Source: Martensiomyces pterosporus (Eukaryota; Kickxellomycota; Kickxellomycetes; Kickxellales; Kickxellaceae). From it: a stretch of DNA of 27,278 nucleotides. The notes under the pieces are model-generated. The model did no database searches. It was not told where the DNA came from and worked only from the letters and a program-made list of their open reading frames with translations. This document shows, one piece after another, positions 18,301 to 27,003 of this stretch. Location: positions 1 through 27,278 of the forward strand of contig MU603980.1 in the NCBI GenBank assembly GCA_025201845.1, written 5' to 3'. Numbering within the stretch: the first letter of the stretch is position 1; every line of letters begins with the position of its first letter. The translations under genes were made by a program, and so were the position numbers.

Positions 18301-19223
18301 CTGCCAGCCCCATTGGGCGATTTGTCCGGCGATCGAGCTCCTACACGCCCAGGCGCCAACCCGATCATTTGCATCCGGCAAAGGCGGTGCTTGGAGCACT
18401 TGCGGCTGCTTCTTTGGGAAAAGGGCTGGCCAGGCAGGGGAGGGAGGTGCCGCGGAGACTGGGAGGCGCCAGGCGCCAGGCGGCAGAGGCAGCTGAAAAT
18501 AGCCACCGCGCAGCGGCAGAGAGGGCAGCCGACCAAACGAGCAGGCGCTGATCCCACTCAGCCCGCCTACTCAACGACCCACCCCCTCTCCTCTCCACCC
18601 CCCCCCAACATCGCCAAATAGGTAGCTGTGCTCAACCCTTTCGAAGCAAGCGCTCGCTTCTGCTCTCAACCATCCTCATCGCCGTCGTCATCAAGACCAG
18701 TGGCATCTTGACCAGCTCCTCTCGCTCCTCTTTCTTCATAAAAGGCGGGCTCGGCGGATCGTGCAACTGTCGCACAGTATACAAGCTTTACTTTTCTAAG
18801 TACGTGAAACCCTTCCCGACTTTTACACCACACCGCATCGCCTTCTTTTCCTTCTCCTGTCCTTCTCCTTTACACCACACCACACCACACCACACCACAC
18901 CACACCCTCGTACTTCGCACTGGTGCACGCACGCGCAAGACAGAGACACAAGCAGTCTCCCTCTTTTTCTTTCTTCGCCAGCCGGTCTTGTCCCTCCTCT
19001 GCTCTCCTCCTTGTCGTCGTCGCTGTCTCGTCCCACATCCCTACGCACAGACCCCACGCCCTGTATCATCAGCCCGCCTTCTCTCTGCCGACGTCATATC
19101 TGCTGCTTCCCAGAGCACCACCCCACCTGTGGCCCCTTGCCGATAAACTCTCCGACGCCATTACTGCTGCAGTAACCCACATCACCCTAGACTCACTAGC
19201 CCCTGCGTGCAGCTGGAGGAAAA
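18301..19223 (+). promoter_or_regulatory. Long ATG-free presumed 5' leader of the NDT80-type gene
   Basis: I find no ATG on the plus strand in this 923-nt stretch. The first one met is the NDT80-type start at 19224 (context aaaaATGA). From about 18590 on it is strongly pyrimidine-rich, with a C9 tract (18598-18606) and a pentanucleotide repeat. A long scanned 5' UTR, possibly with an intron, is the simplest explanation; part of it may be promoter. Confidence 0.5.
18872..18906 (+). repeat. (ACACC)7 microsatellite
   Basis: Seven perfect tandem copies of ACACC lie in the presumed leader of the NDT80-type gene. The unit resembles some CA-rich telomeric or Rap1-type motifs, but the array is short and internal, so a simple microsatellite is the safe call. 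Confidence 0.9.
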
Positions 19224-21978
19224 ATGATAGAAAACACAAACTCGCCTTGGTCGCCGGGTCTGGCGTCCCAGCGCACGGCAACTATGCCGATCTCGCCAGT
19301 TGGAGGTGCCTTTCCGCCCTATCCACAGGGTGCGCCGGGCACTGTCCAGCAGATGCCTGCCTCGCTCCAGCAGCAGCAGACGTCGCCCGTGTACCAGGAC
19401 CAGCGCCAGCAGCAGCAGCAGCATGCCATACCTCCACTGCTGCCTGGCCCACCGAGCCACACAGCGCCTGCCTTTGAGGCGTTCCAAAACTACGCTCTCC
19501 ACGTACCGTTCATGAGGTAAGCCTTCGCCCCATCCGCCTTTCTTTTCTGCATTCTTTCGGACCTCAGTCCCCATCCCCCATTCCCCATCCTAGCTCAGCT
19601 ACTCCATCCGCTTGCACACAAAGGACATGTACGCATTTGTCGGATGATCCGCCAATATTCGTGCATAGTGTGCTCTTTTCCCTCCTATATTGCTGACTCT
19701 GGATCACGCTTTGCTGCCTGCCGCCTGCCGCCTGCCTCTGCCGCTGCCTCTGCCGCTGCCTCTGCTGCTGGGCGATCCCTCAAACAGAACAGCAGTGCTT
19801 GCAGCAAGAGTGTGTGTATTTATGCGCCTCATATTATATATTCCGCGGCGCCCGCCCTTTTGCTTGGCCAGCACCACCGAAGCAGCTGCATGCGATTGGC
19901 TGACAGTTTGCTAAAAAGACAAGAGGCGTATGTGCTCTTGCTGCTTTGCCCTTGCCCTTGAATTCTCTCCGTGTGATGCCGGTGCTGTCTGGTATAATGT
20001 AGCCCCGCCACAAGTAACCAGCTCTACATGGATGTCACGGCTGCACGCCGTGAGCCCTCGATCCCGCGCCCTGGCCTGACAAAGTAAGTTCACACATGCT
20101 GCTGTGCCAGTGCGAATGTCAATGCAAATGCCGGCGACGACGATGGTGGCGGCATGGGGCCTCTTCTGCCATGGGACCGAGCAAGTCGCTAACGCTGTGC
20201 TGTCATCGAATGTAAATCCCCAATCCACCTGATATTGCCTGTGTAGCAGCGAGATGGGAGGAGAAATCAATCTGGTCGAGTGGTACAAGGACCCCGCCAG
20301 CTCGTCTTCAGCGTCCATGCCTGGCGTCCCTGCAAACTTCAGCTCCATGCCCTTGATTCAAAGACGCCGCACCCTCCCCCAGGGCAGCAGGCTCGAGTCC
20401 GACCCCTTCTTCGTCGAGGCCGTACAGTACCAGCAGCTGCTCAGCATGGACAGGGCGAACAAGTACACCGTGCGCCTCTTCCCCCAGGTTGACCGCGGGT
20501 TCTTCCTCTCGGACAACGACTGGACTTGCTACCGCCGCAACTACTTCCAAGTGAGCAGCACCTTTTCGCTCATCGGCACCAACGCCCCGGTGAGCGACCC
20601 CGAGTGCCCATGCATCGTTGTCGAGAACGAAACCATGCACACCGTCGTGCGCTTCCTCGTTGGAATATCTGCTCAAATATCCAACAGCGACAAGAAGATT
20701 GAGCTTGTCCAGCACACCCCCAAGCGCGACAAGGGCCCGCAGACGACGCCCCACCCACAGCCCGTCAGAGCGAGCGGCAGCATGCACGCCAGCGCCATTG
20801 GCATCAACTCCAGCACCGCCTGCTTTGAGCGGCTCCAGTTCAAGACAGCCACCGCCAACAACGGCAAGCGCCGTGCTGCTCAGCAGTACTACGTGCTGAT
20901 TGTCGAGCTCCTCGCCGAGTGCGACGATGGCAGCCGCATCCTGGTTGCTGCCAGCGCTTCATCGCCCATCGTTGTGCGCGGGCGTAGCCCTGGCCACTAT
21001 GCTGATGGAAGCAACCGTAGAAGCACGGCGTCCAGCAGCCACACGTCCAAGATGACCCCCTCTTACTCCGCGGCCTCCTTTGACCAGTACACTCCCCAGT
21101 CGCACTCGTCTTCTGCTGCCACCATGCGCTCTGCTGGCGGCATGCTCCCTCCGGTAAACTCGAGCTTCTCTGGCGCAGCAGCAGCAGGATACGGGTTCCC
21201 CGCCGACGTGGCCCACGCCTTTTCTGGCAGTCATGGATACCCCCAGCAGGTGCAAATCCACCCACCACAACAGGCTCAGGCTCAGGCTCAGGCTCAAAAC
21301 TTTGGCTTCAGCCCATTTGGATTCCAAGGTGTTATGCCGCCTCCCTCACAGACCCCACAGCAGCAGCAGCAGCAGCAGTCCCATGCTTTCCCTGGCACTG
21401 CAGAACCTACAACCATGACATCAAATGTCGCCTCAGCAGCAGCAGCAATTGGCGCTACCACAGTTCCTGCCATGCCGCCAATTTCGTCTCCAGCCGCGAC
21501 GCAAATGGCCACAAACGCCCTTCCTCAGGCCCAGCCTACACCCAAGCCAGACCAAGGCCCCATCTCTGAGGGCCAATTCGCATACGAGCTCCCCAGCGAG
21601 CCGGTGCCGCTGTACCAGAGCCAGCTGCCCGACGCAAAGACCCCGCCACCCAGCCAGCAAAGCCAGCAAAGCCAGCAAAGCCAGGCAGAAGCGGAGCGCG
21701 GCGAGCTGCAGCCTCAGCTTAATGCCATAGCCTCTGTTCCCTCGGCCAGCGGACTACCTCCACTGCCATTCGAGCACAGCCAGCAGCAGCAACAGCAGCC
21801 AGCAAGTGGCAGCGCAACCTCCTCCCTCTACACCACGCCGTTCTCTGGCCAGATGGTGGTCCCTGGTGTCAAACAGACCTGGGATAGCCAGCCCGAGTCA
21901 TTGGCACCTGCTGCTGGCAATTCCCTGCCAGTTAGCGGCACCGCGTCCTCTATAGATAAACTACCTGTATCATCCTAA
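19224..21978 (+). CDS. NDT80/PhoG-type (p53-like fold) transcription factor, spliced
   Basis: The family (yeast Ndt80, Neurospora VIB-1, Aspergillus XprG) controls meiosis, sporulation, starvation responses and programmed cell death through an Ig-fold DNA-binding domain. Exon 1 is 19224-19516 (97 codons plus 2 nt; Pro/Gln-rich). The final exon starts at 20247 (or 20250) and runs to 21978. Between them, 20003-20083 fits as an in-phase 81-nt internal exon. The protein has 701 residues with it, 674 without. The domain spans about residues 177-377: RLFPQVDRGFFLSDNDWTCY, RRNYFQVSSTFSL, ELVQHTPKRDKGPQ and the closing VVRGRSPGHY are diagnostic. The C-terminal ~320 residues are low-complexity (Ser, Pro, polyGln, QA and QS repeats), as in activation domains. 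Exon 1 ends in the standard donor G|GTAAGC. Introns by this model are 19517-20002 and 20084-20246. Domain call firm; exon structure moderately sure. Confidence 0.88.
20003..20083 (+). CDS. Probable internal (cassette) exon of the NDT80-type gene
   Basis: An AG at 20001-20002 precedes an 81-nt stretch followed by the consensus donor GTAAGT (20084-20089). Entered with the 2-nt phase left by exon 1, it has no stop, and it leaves the same phase for the last exon. It would add 27 residues, including NQLYMDVTAARREPS and IPRPGLTN, just before SEMGGE. Being a multiple of three, it could be skipped without a frameshift. Confidence 0.6.
21271..21298 (+). repeat. Coding hexanucleotide (CAGGCT) repeat, Gln-Ala tract
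   Basis: Tandem CAGGCT units encode a QAQAQA tract in the low-complexity C-terminal half of the NDT80-type factor. Nearby are a pure CAG run (about 21358-21378, polyGln) and a 9-bp CAGCAAAGC repeat (about 21654-21683, QSQ). All are in frame. Confidence 0.75.
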
Positions 21979-22147
21979 AGCAGCAAAGCAATTTGCTCCG
22001 CAATCCTTTCCTTGTCTTCCTCTCCTTTCCATTTGCCCTTCCTCTCCTTTCTCCTTAGTGTTTATACTAATTATTATTTCTGTCATTGCCGCTTGGCTGT
22101 AGTATGAATTGAGCTTGAATATACCAGCACCCTCGCTCCGGGAAGCC

Positions 22148-24649
22148 CTACTTTGCTGGCGAGCTGCCATCTAAAAGCGCGCTGATTTTAGCGTGGATAT
22201 CGCCAGCCTCGGGAGCTGTGATCGCCATCCAACTAGGCTCAGACCTGGCACCATCAGCGCCCGGGCTTGCGAGCAGCGCTCGCCTAACCCCTTCAAATTC
22301 TGGAGCAGCCGAGCTCGTGAACGAAGAGACGACGCTGGCAATGTAGTCCACATCTGCTGCCAGCTGCTGCCGACCGTCGCTGCTTAGAGGCGGCTGGATA
22401 CGGCAGATTTGCAAGGCGACGCTCCTCAGCACAATATTTAGCACAAAAGATAGCATCGGCTGGATAGCCGACCGCATAGAGCGGAGCGCGTCGCTGTCTT
22501 GCGCACCTGTCTGCTCAAGCACATACTCGTAGATGCCTGGCAGGGCGCTGTACAGGTCCTCGTTGTCACGAGAGTACTGCAGATCCATCATCTCGACCTG
22601 CTCCAGCTCAGGAAGGAGAACGTGCATCTTTTCCCCGATTTCAACCGCTTCCTCGGACGGGGAGCAGCTGAACTGCGGGACTTCGATGTTCATGTTGGAT
22701 CTGCTCTCGCGCCTCGCTTGCCAGACACCAAGCGTGGGCAGCCGGCTAAGCGGCAAACGGAACGACCCTGTCAAAGCAAACACGATTGCCGACGATATAC
22801 TGCGCGACAGGTCTGTTGGTGCTGCTCTGAGCTTGCTGGCACTGGGAAGCCCAGCCAGCGATAGCTTGGTAGAAACGCTGTCCATGTCAGCCAGCGTCGA
22901 GCACGACTCGTTGTATGCACTCAGAAGCAGTCGCACCGCAGATACTGGCATTGAGTCGCCAGGATTGTCCGAGGGCTGCTGCTGCATCGCCCGGAGCAGC
23001 CCGCTCCACTGGTCATTGACCGAGTGCGAACATGCAGATGCACAGCTGTCGAGCAGCCGACCCAACAATGAGAATTCAACGATGCCCGATACGGCCTCCA
23101 GCTTCCCTTCGCTTGACAGTGGCTGGTATATGTCGCTCGCAAGCGCGCGTTTGTTGGTAATTGGTGCAGGGGCCAAATCGGAGTAGTTCTCCAGTGCCGC
23201 AGCCGGGATGCCGTAGTGCTTTGCTGTAGCGAAAAGCTCGCTGGTGAGATGAGCCGCAATCGCAGATATCACTTTGGCAACTTCTGCGATAACGCTGTCA
23301 ATCTTTGATGCTGGTACAACAGCAAAGGCTCGCTCCAGCACTTGTTCGATGTCGGTAAATGCCCCGCGTATAATCGCCGATATCTCCCTGGTGTATGTGT
23401 CGAAGCTGCCATAGTCGGCATGCTGCTGCTGCAGCCTTTCCAGGTTTCTCCGGCGGATTTCTGCAATCTCCGAAGCAATGAATGTTGCCAGCAGGGGCTG
23501 GAAGGGACTAAAAAGCAGACATAGCGACCGAGGGAGCGGGTCTGATTTGCTCGTCGCCATACCGGCCGATGACTCGCCCACACGTAGCTGGCTGGAGTTA
23601 AAGGTATCGTATGCGTCCGAGTAGAATGCAATTAGGCTCTGGTAGAGATCAACAACAAACGCCGCACCTGCATCCCCACTCGCGCCGTTGTGCTGACAAG
23701 CTGCTATTATGCCCCGGACCCTTGTCTGCAGCAGCTCAAAGTACGCCACCATCAGCCTCTCCAGCACTGCCTCGGGGTTCTTTAGGCCGACTGCTTCGAT
23801 AAGCGCACGTTCTTGGGGTATCGCGTCGGTGATGAAGTTTAGGGCGCTAGAAATGTCGTCATCTTCGGCGCCAGAAAGTAGCGCCTGCAGCCGCCCAGCC
23901 CCGATTTCCGCGCGCTGCATGGTGTAGCTGGACTCTACTACATCGCCGTGGCCATGGGCTTCCAGCAGACGGCTTGCTGCAGCCACTGCTTCAGCGTCGT
24001 CGCTCGCGGCAGCACTGCAAAGCTCCTCGGTGGCAGCTTGCCTGACCTGATCCTCGTACCTTTGTGCATCCCTGGCATCCAGAACTGTCGAAACACTGCT
24101 GTCAGCATCTGGCATGGGCTGGCCGCCAAGCGTGGTGCACATCGACTTCACCTTGTCTACAAGGTCCCACGCCTGTGCCAGCTCGCCTTTATCAATCAGC
24201 AGCTGGATCTTTTGCGGCAAATTTGTGTAGCTGCGCAGGTATTCAAGCGCATCTACGGACTGCTCCATCTGCCGCCTGGCAGTGTCAATGTCAACTATGC
24301 ACCCAACTGCATTCTCAGCCAGCACCTGCGACTCCATAGCCTTTGAGAACCCCGAGATAGCAGCCTGCGTGTCTTGAACAAGCTTTCCTAGCGCAGCAAT
24401 GTCACGAGCAATCTGCGGCGCCTGGTGTCTGAACCGCGCCTTGATTCTGTCGTTCCCCTGCTGCGAGTTTGTGGCCAAGAAATGCAGCTGCGTAGTTAGC
24501 TTCTGCGCAAAGCCGTCGCCTCCATGCCGAGCACCTCCGTCGCCTGTTGTTGCAACCAGGTCGTCCACGCTCAGAGAGGCAAACTGAGAATTAAGCCAGT
24601 CTTTTACATCGAACTCCGAGGACGAGAAATCGTCCAGCCTGACCTCCAT
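22148..24649 (-). CDS. COG7: Conserved oligomeric Golgi complex subunit 7
   Basis: An 833-residue protein, intron-free in this reading. COG7 belongs to lobe B (COG5-8) of the octameric COG tethering complex, which holds retrograde intra-Golgi vesicles and so maintains glycosyltransferase localisation. The N-terminus reads DDFSSSEFDVKDWLNSQFASL, the hallmark COG7 opening (human: F-x-x-DDFDVKEWIN). A coiled-coil-prone helical region follows (about residues 45-160, IARDIAALGKLVQDTQAAI), with an otherwise alpha-helical body to the end. The start at 24649 is chosen because it precedes the conserved opening directly; the frame continues upstream to 24811 without family similarity. The length is near the family's usual 750-900. 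It is convergent with the NDT80-type gene (169 bp) and divergent from UBC13 (326 bp). Confidence 0.9.
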   Translation of the reverse strand: MEVRLDDFSSSEFDVKDWLNSQFASLSVDDLVATTGDGGARHGGDGFAQKLTTQLHFLATNSQQGNDRIKARFRHQAPQIARDIAALGKLVQDTQAAISGFSKAMESQVLAENAVGCIVDIDTARRQMEQSVDALEYLRSYTNLPQKIQLLIDKGELAQAWDLVDKVKSMCTTLGGQPMPDADSSVSTVLDARDAQRYEDQVRQAATEELCSAAASDDAEAVAAASRLLEAHGHGDVVESSYTMQRAEIGAGRLQALLSGAEDDDISSALNFITDAIPQERALIEAVGLKNPEAVLERLMVAYFELLQTRVRGIIAACQHNGASGDAGAAFVVDLYQSLIAFYSDAYDTFNSSQLRVGESSAGMATSKSDPLPRSLCLLFSPFQPLLATFIASEIAEIRRRNLERLQQQHADYGSFDTYTREISAIIRGAFTDIEQVLERAFAVVPASKIDSVIAEVAKVISAIAAHLTSELFATAKHYGIPAAALENYSDLAPAPITNKRALASDIYQPLSSEGKLEAVSGIVEFSLLGRLLDSCASACSHSVNDQWSGLLRAMQQQPSDNPGDSMPVSAVRLLLSAYNESCSTLADMDSVSTKLSLAGLPSASKLRAAPTDLSRSISSAIVFALTGSFRLPLSRLPTLGVWQARRESRSNMNIEVPQFSCSPSEEAVEIGEKMHVLLPELEQVEMMDLQYSRDNEDLYSALPGIYEYVLEQTGAQDSDALRSMRSAIQPMLSFVLNIVLRSVALQICRIQPPLSSDGRQQLAADVDYIASVVSSFTSSAAPEFEGVRRALLASPGADGARSEPSWMAITAPEAGDIHAKISALLDGSSPAK

Positions 24650-24975
24650 TTGGCGAAAGAGAAGACACGAATATAAATATGAATCTTGCAGCGCTTGCTG
24701 GCATCGAAGTGGGGATGGGCGAAGAAGGGAAAATGCCGCCGTCTGCTTGGTTCTGCAAGGCAGGCAAAAGCTGGGAATGGCCCCTGTGAGGGTGAGGGGG
24801 ATGGGCAGCACAAACCGCCACAGGCCTGCTACGGCGCAGCGGCTCCGCCTCCTCCTCTCTCTCCTTGCTCACAACAACCACACGCTCGTCCAACGCGCAC
24901 TCTGCAATTTCTTTCAGCTGTCTCTTTCTCAGCATCTCGCACTTACGCTAACACAGACACACGAATTTGAAGAAA
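24650..24975. promoter_or_regulatory. Shared divergent promoter of COG7 and UBC13
   Basis: 326 bp separate the two start codons. The UBC13 side (about 24855-24975) is pyrimidine/CA-rich and ends cgaatttgaagaaaATG, a typical fungal leader with an A-rich start context. No clear TATA box is seen. Confidence 0.5.
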
Positions 24976-25832
24976 ATGTCGATGGTGCCAAAGCGAATCC
25001 TCAAGGAGGTTGAGCGCCTCACCAAGGACCCCGTTCCCGGAATCGATGCCCACCCGCACGAAGGAAACATTCGGTACTTCAACGTCACAATGGACGGGCC
25101 CAACCAGTCTCCTTACGAAGGCATGTAAGAGCAATATGCTGCCGGCAATTCGCCATTTGCCAAGGCACTGTGACCTGCTGTTGCTGTCCGACAAAGCGCA
25201 CTAATTTTCATTTGCTGTCTGCGCATTCCGGCTGCTGCCACCACAGCAGCAGCGCCATTCCTAATTTACCCTCATTATCGCTGTGCTGTAGGCGGCCGCT
25301 TCAAGCTTGAGCTGTTCCTTCCCGAGGAGTACCCAATGTCGCCGCCAAAGGTGCGCTTCCTGACGAGAATGTACCACCCCAACATTGACAAGCTCGGCCG
25401 GATCTGCCTCGACATTCTCAAGGGTAAGTTTCTGCATTGCTCTCCCACCCTGCTGTCTGAACTCCCGGCGCCTCGCTTGACTAACAGCATGCGTGCATGC
25501 GCGCTCTCTGCCTGCTGCACACATACACACGAAAGCTCCCCCTGTAGATAAGTGGTCGCCCGCACTGCAAATACGCACAGTCCTGCTGTCCATTCAGGCG
25601 CTTCTCTCTGCACCCAACCCTGACGATCCCCTTGCTAACGACGTTGCCGAGCACTGGAAGTCTGACGAGAAGGCTGCAATCCAAACTGGTAGGTTGCCAC
25701 CATTGCACGCTCACAAGCACTTGCTGCTGCTTGCAGACCCCGCCACCTCGCTAACTGCTTGGATGCCAACTCTAATTTTGCCCTACAAACATCGTTCTAG
25801 CTCGCGAGTGGACTCACAAGTATGCCATGTAG
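24976..25832 (+). CDS. UBC13: Ubiquitin-conjugating enzyme E2 Ubc13 (UBE2N), four exons
   Basis: E2 that, with a Uev partner (Mms2), builds Lys63-linked ubiquitin chains in DNA-damage tolerance and other signalling. Exons are 24976-25120, 25292-25423, 25548-25688 and 25801-25832: 450 nt, 149 residues (human 152). Introns are 171, 124 and 112 nt, all after the first base of a codon. Key residues keep human numbering: HPN at 77-79, catalytic C87 in GRICLDIL, F57 and M64 in [10 protein letters not shown], and the gate loop [12 protein letters not shown]. The protein ends [10 protein letters not shown], slightly shorter than the human tail. Introns 2 and 3 are GT-AG (GTAAGT and GTAGGT donors). 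Intron 1 has a GC donor (25121-25122); the conserved [10 protein letters not shown] cannot be read otherwise. Very strong identity; orthology is clear. Confidence 0.97.
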
Positions 25833-26014
25833 CTGGGACCATGCTGCAAGCGGCAATGCTCCCTTTCCCCTTGTTTCTGATACCACTTCTCCATTTGAAT
25901 ACAGCCTACATTTACAGCTGCAAGAATAGCGGTGACGACTTGTTTGCGGCAATTCGCGCAGAAGCTACAAAGGGCATTACAAATATTTGGCATTGGCATA
26001 TCCCGCCATTTGCG
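25833..26014. other. Short convergent gap between UBC13 and the orphan HTH ORF
   Basis: 182 bp. Checked on the minus strand for a continuation of the transposase (an Asp-containing DDE segment); none is seen in any frame. Confidence 0.5.
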
Positions 26015-26437
26015 CTAAGTTTTCTTGTGTTTGCCTCTGGTCTTTGGTTTTTTCATCTTGCTCGTCTTTTTCGCCGCGGTTGCGCCTGTTGGTCTGCTTG
26101 GCATCTCAGACCCCCTAAACCCAGCTCTTCTGAGCACGTTTCGGATCGTCTCTACGCTGAGCTTTGTGCCCGTGCTGGCCACAACTATTTCGTGCGCCTC
26201 TACAGCTGTTTCTATTTTTCCTGTTGATACCAGTTCCACAACCTGGTTAGCCAGCTCGTCAGACAATATATTTGGCCGGCCTGCTTTAGGTATTTGTGCA
26301 TCGGGACGACGTTCCTTGCGAATCCTGGCAACTGACGTATGGCTCACTCCGACCTGTTCTGCGATTTTCCGGCATGACAGGCCACTGTCAACCAAGGCCA
26401 ACACCTCCTGTATTTTCTGTTCGTCAGTAGGCCTCAT
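26015..26437 (-). CDS. Tc1/mariner-type transposase DNA-binding region only (no catalytic domain)
   Basis: A 140-residue ORF starting at the ATG at 26437, just after an 11-nt A/T tract. Residues ~5-42 form a helix-turn-helix ([20 protein letters not shown]). A GRP-type linker ([10 protein letters not shown], ~52-61) follows, then a second helix-turn-helix (~62-107, ending [16 protein letters not shown]). This is the bipartite paired-like DNA-binding region that opens Tc1/mariner transposases. The DDE/D catalytic domain, normally another ~200-250 residues, is missing. The ORF instead ends in a Lys-rich, NLS-like tail ([18 protein letters not shown]). No terminal inverted repeats were recognised by eye. 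It is either a decayed element fragment with an accidental stop or a DNA-binding protein derived from one. No catalytic residues are present, so autonomous transposition is not expected. Confidence 0.72.
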   Translation of the reverse strand: MRPTDEQKIQEVLALVDSGLSCRKIAEQVGVSHTSVARIRKERRPDAQIPKAGRPNILSDELANQVVELVSTGKIETAVEAHEIVVASTGTKLSVETIRNVLRRAGFRGSEMPSRPTGATAAKKTSKMKKPKTRGKHKKT

Positions 26438-27003
26438 GGTTAAAAAAAAAAAGTTGAGTGAAAAGCAAGTGCAACGATAAAAAACATGGTGATGGCCATT
26501 TGGGGGTGACGCGGGTAGCAAATATTATAATGTACGTTGTGCTGCGTGTCTTTATGGGCACGGGCAAAAAAGCAAAAGTGCCTTTTTGCGTACAATTATC
26601 AGGCAGCATCTGGCGGTCCCGGAATTGCACCAAAACGAGGCAGCAATGGATGCGCAACGCCCAGCTGGTGCTCTTTGACTATACATCCACAAGAAGTGTG
26701 AGCACAGCTATGGTCTACATACGTACCAAATGAGGTTTTCACTCAACGATTACAAATGAAAATGCTTTGAAAGAGCCATTTCGTATTGCAAGGTTGCGGG
26801 GGAGGACACACCGCTCCGCGGCCGAAAAACGTGCCACGGCACCAAAGCGGAATCGGCGCCACAAGCAAGTGCGTGGATCAATAATATCGAGCAGAAAAGA
26901 GTGGAACACCGGCCATGAGCATTCTGCTGTGTCACCGCCGCGGGGAGCACTGTTGTACGTTGGCTGCCCACAGCTATCACGTGCAACATACGCTACTTAA
27001 ACC
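26438..27003. other. AT-richer intergenic stretch upstream of the right-edge gene
   Basis: 566 bp with no recognised gene; the short open frames show no family features. It begins with an A11 tract (26442-26452) and holds the upstream regions of both the orphan HTH ORF (-) and the right-edge gene (+). Its base composition is less GC-rich than most of the window, which could fit an old insertion around the HTH ORF. Confidence 0.45.
26978..26983. promoter_or_regulatory. CACGTG palindrome (E-box) upstream of the right-edge gene
   Basis: A perfect CACGTG lies 20 bp before the proposed ATG at 27004. bHLH factors (Cbf1/Pho4/USF type) bind this core in fungi. With one hexamer the functional claim is weak. 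Confidence 0.3.

Noticed and set aside
18276..18367. tRNA-like segment: an A-box-like TGGCTCAGTGG and flanking 7-nt arms (gattggg / cccgatc) that could pair.
   Set aside because: The D-stem does not pair and no T-arm with a TTCGA-type B box lies at the right distance.
18923..19477. 184-residue plus-strand open frame before and over NDT80-type exon 1.
   Set aside because: It starts at GTG, lies in the leader and then overlaps exon 1 in another frame.
19590..19680. Possible extra exon in the first NDT80-type intron (after ctag, reading SYSIRLHTKDMYAF in one frame).
   Set aside because: That frame does not match the phase left by exon 1, and no good donor follows.
19735..19770. Direct repeats of ctgcctctgccg.
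   Set aside because: Short simple-sequence repeat within an intron; no array with spacers, so not CRISPR-like.
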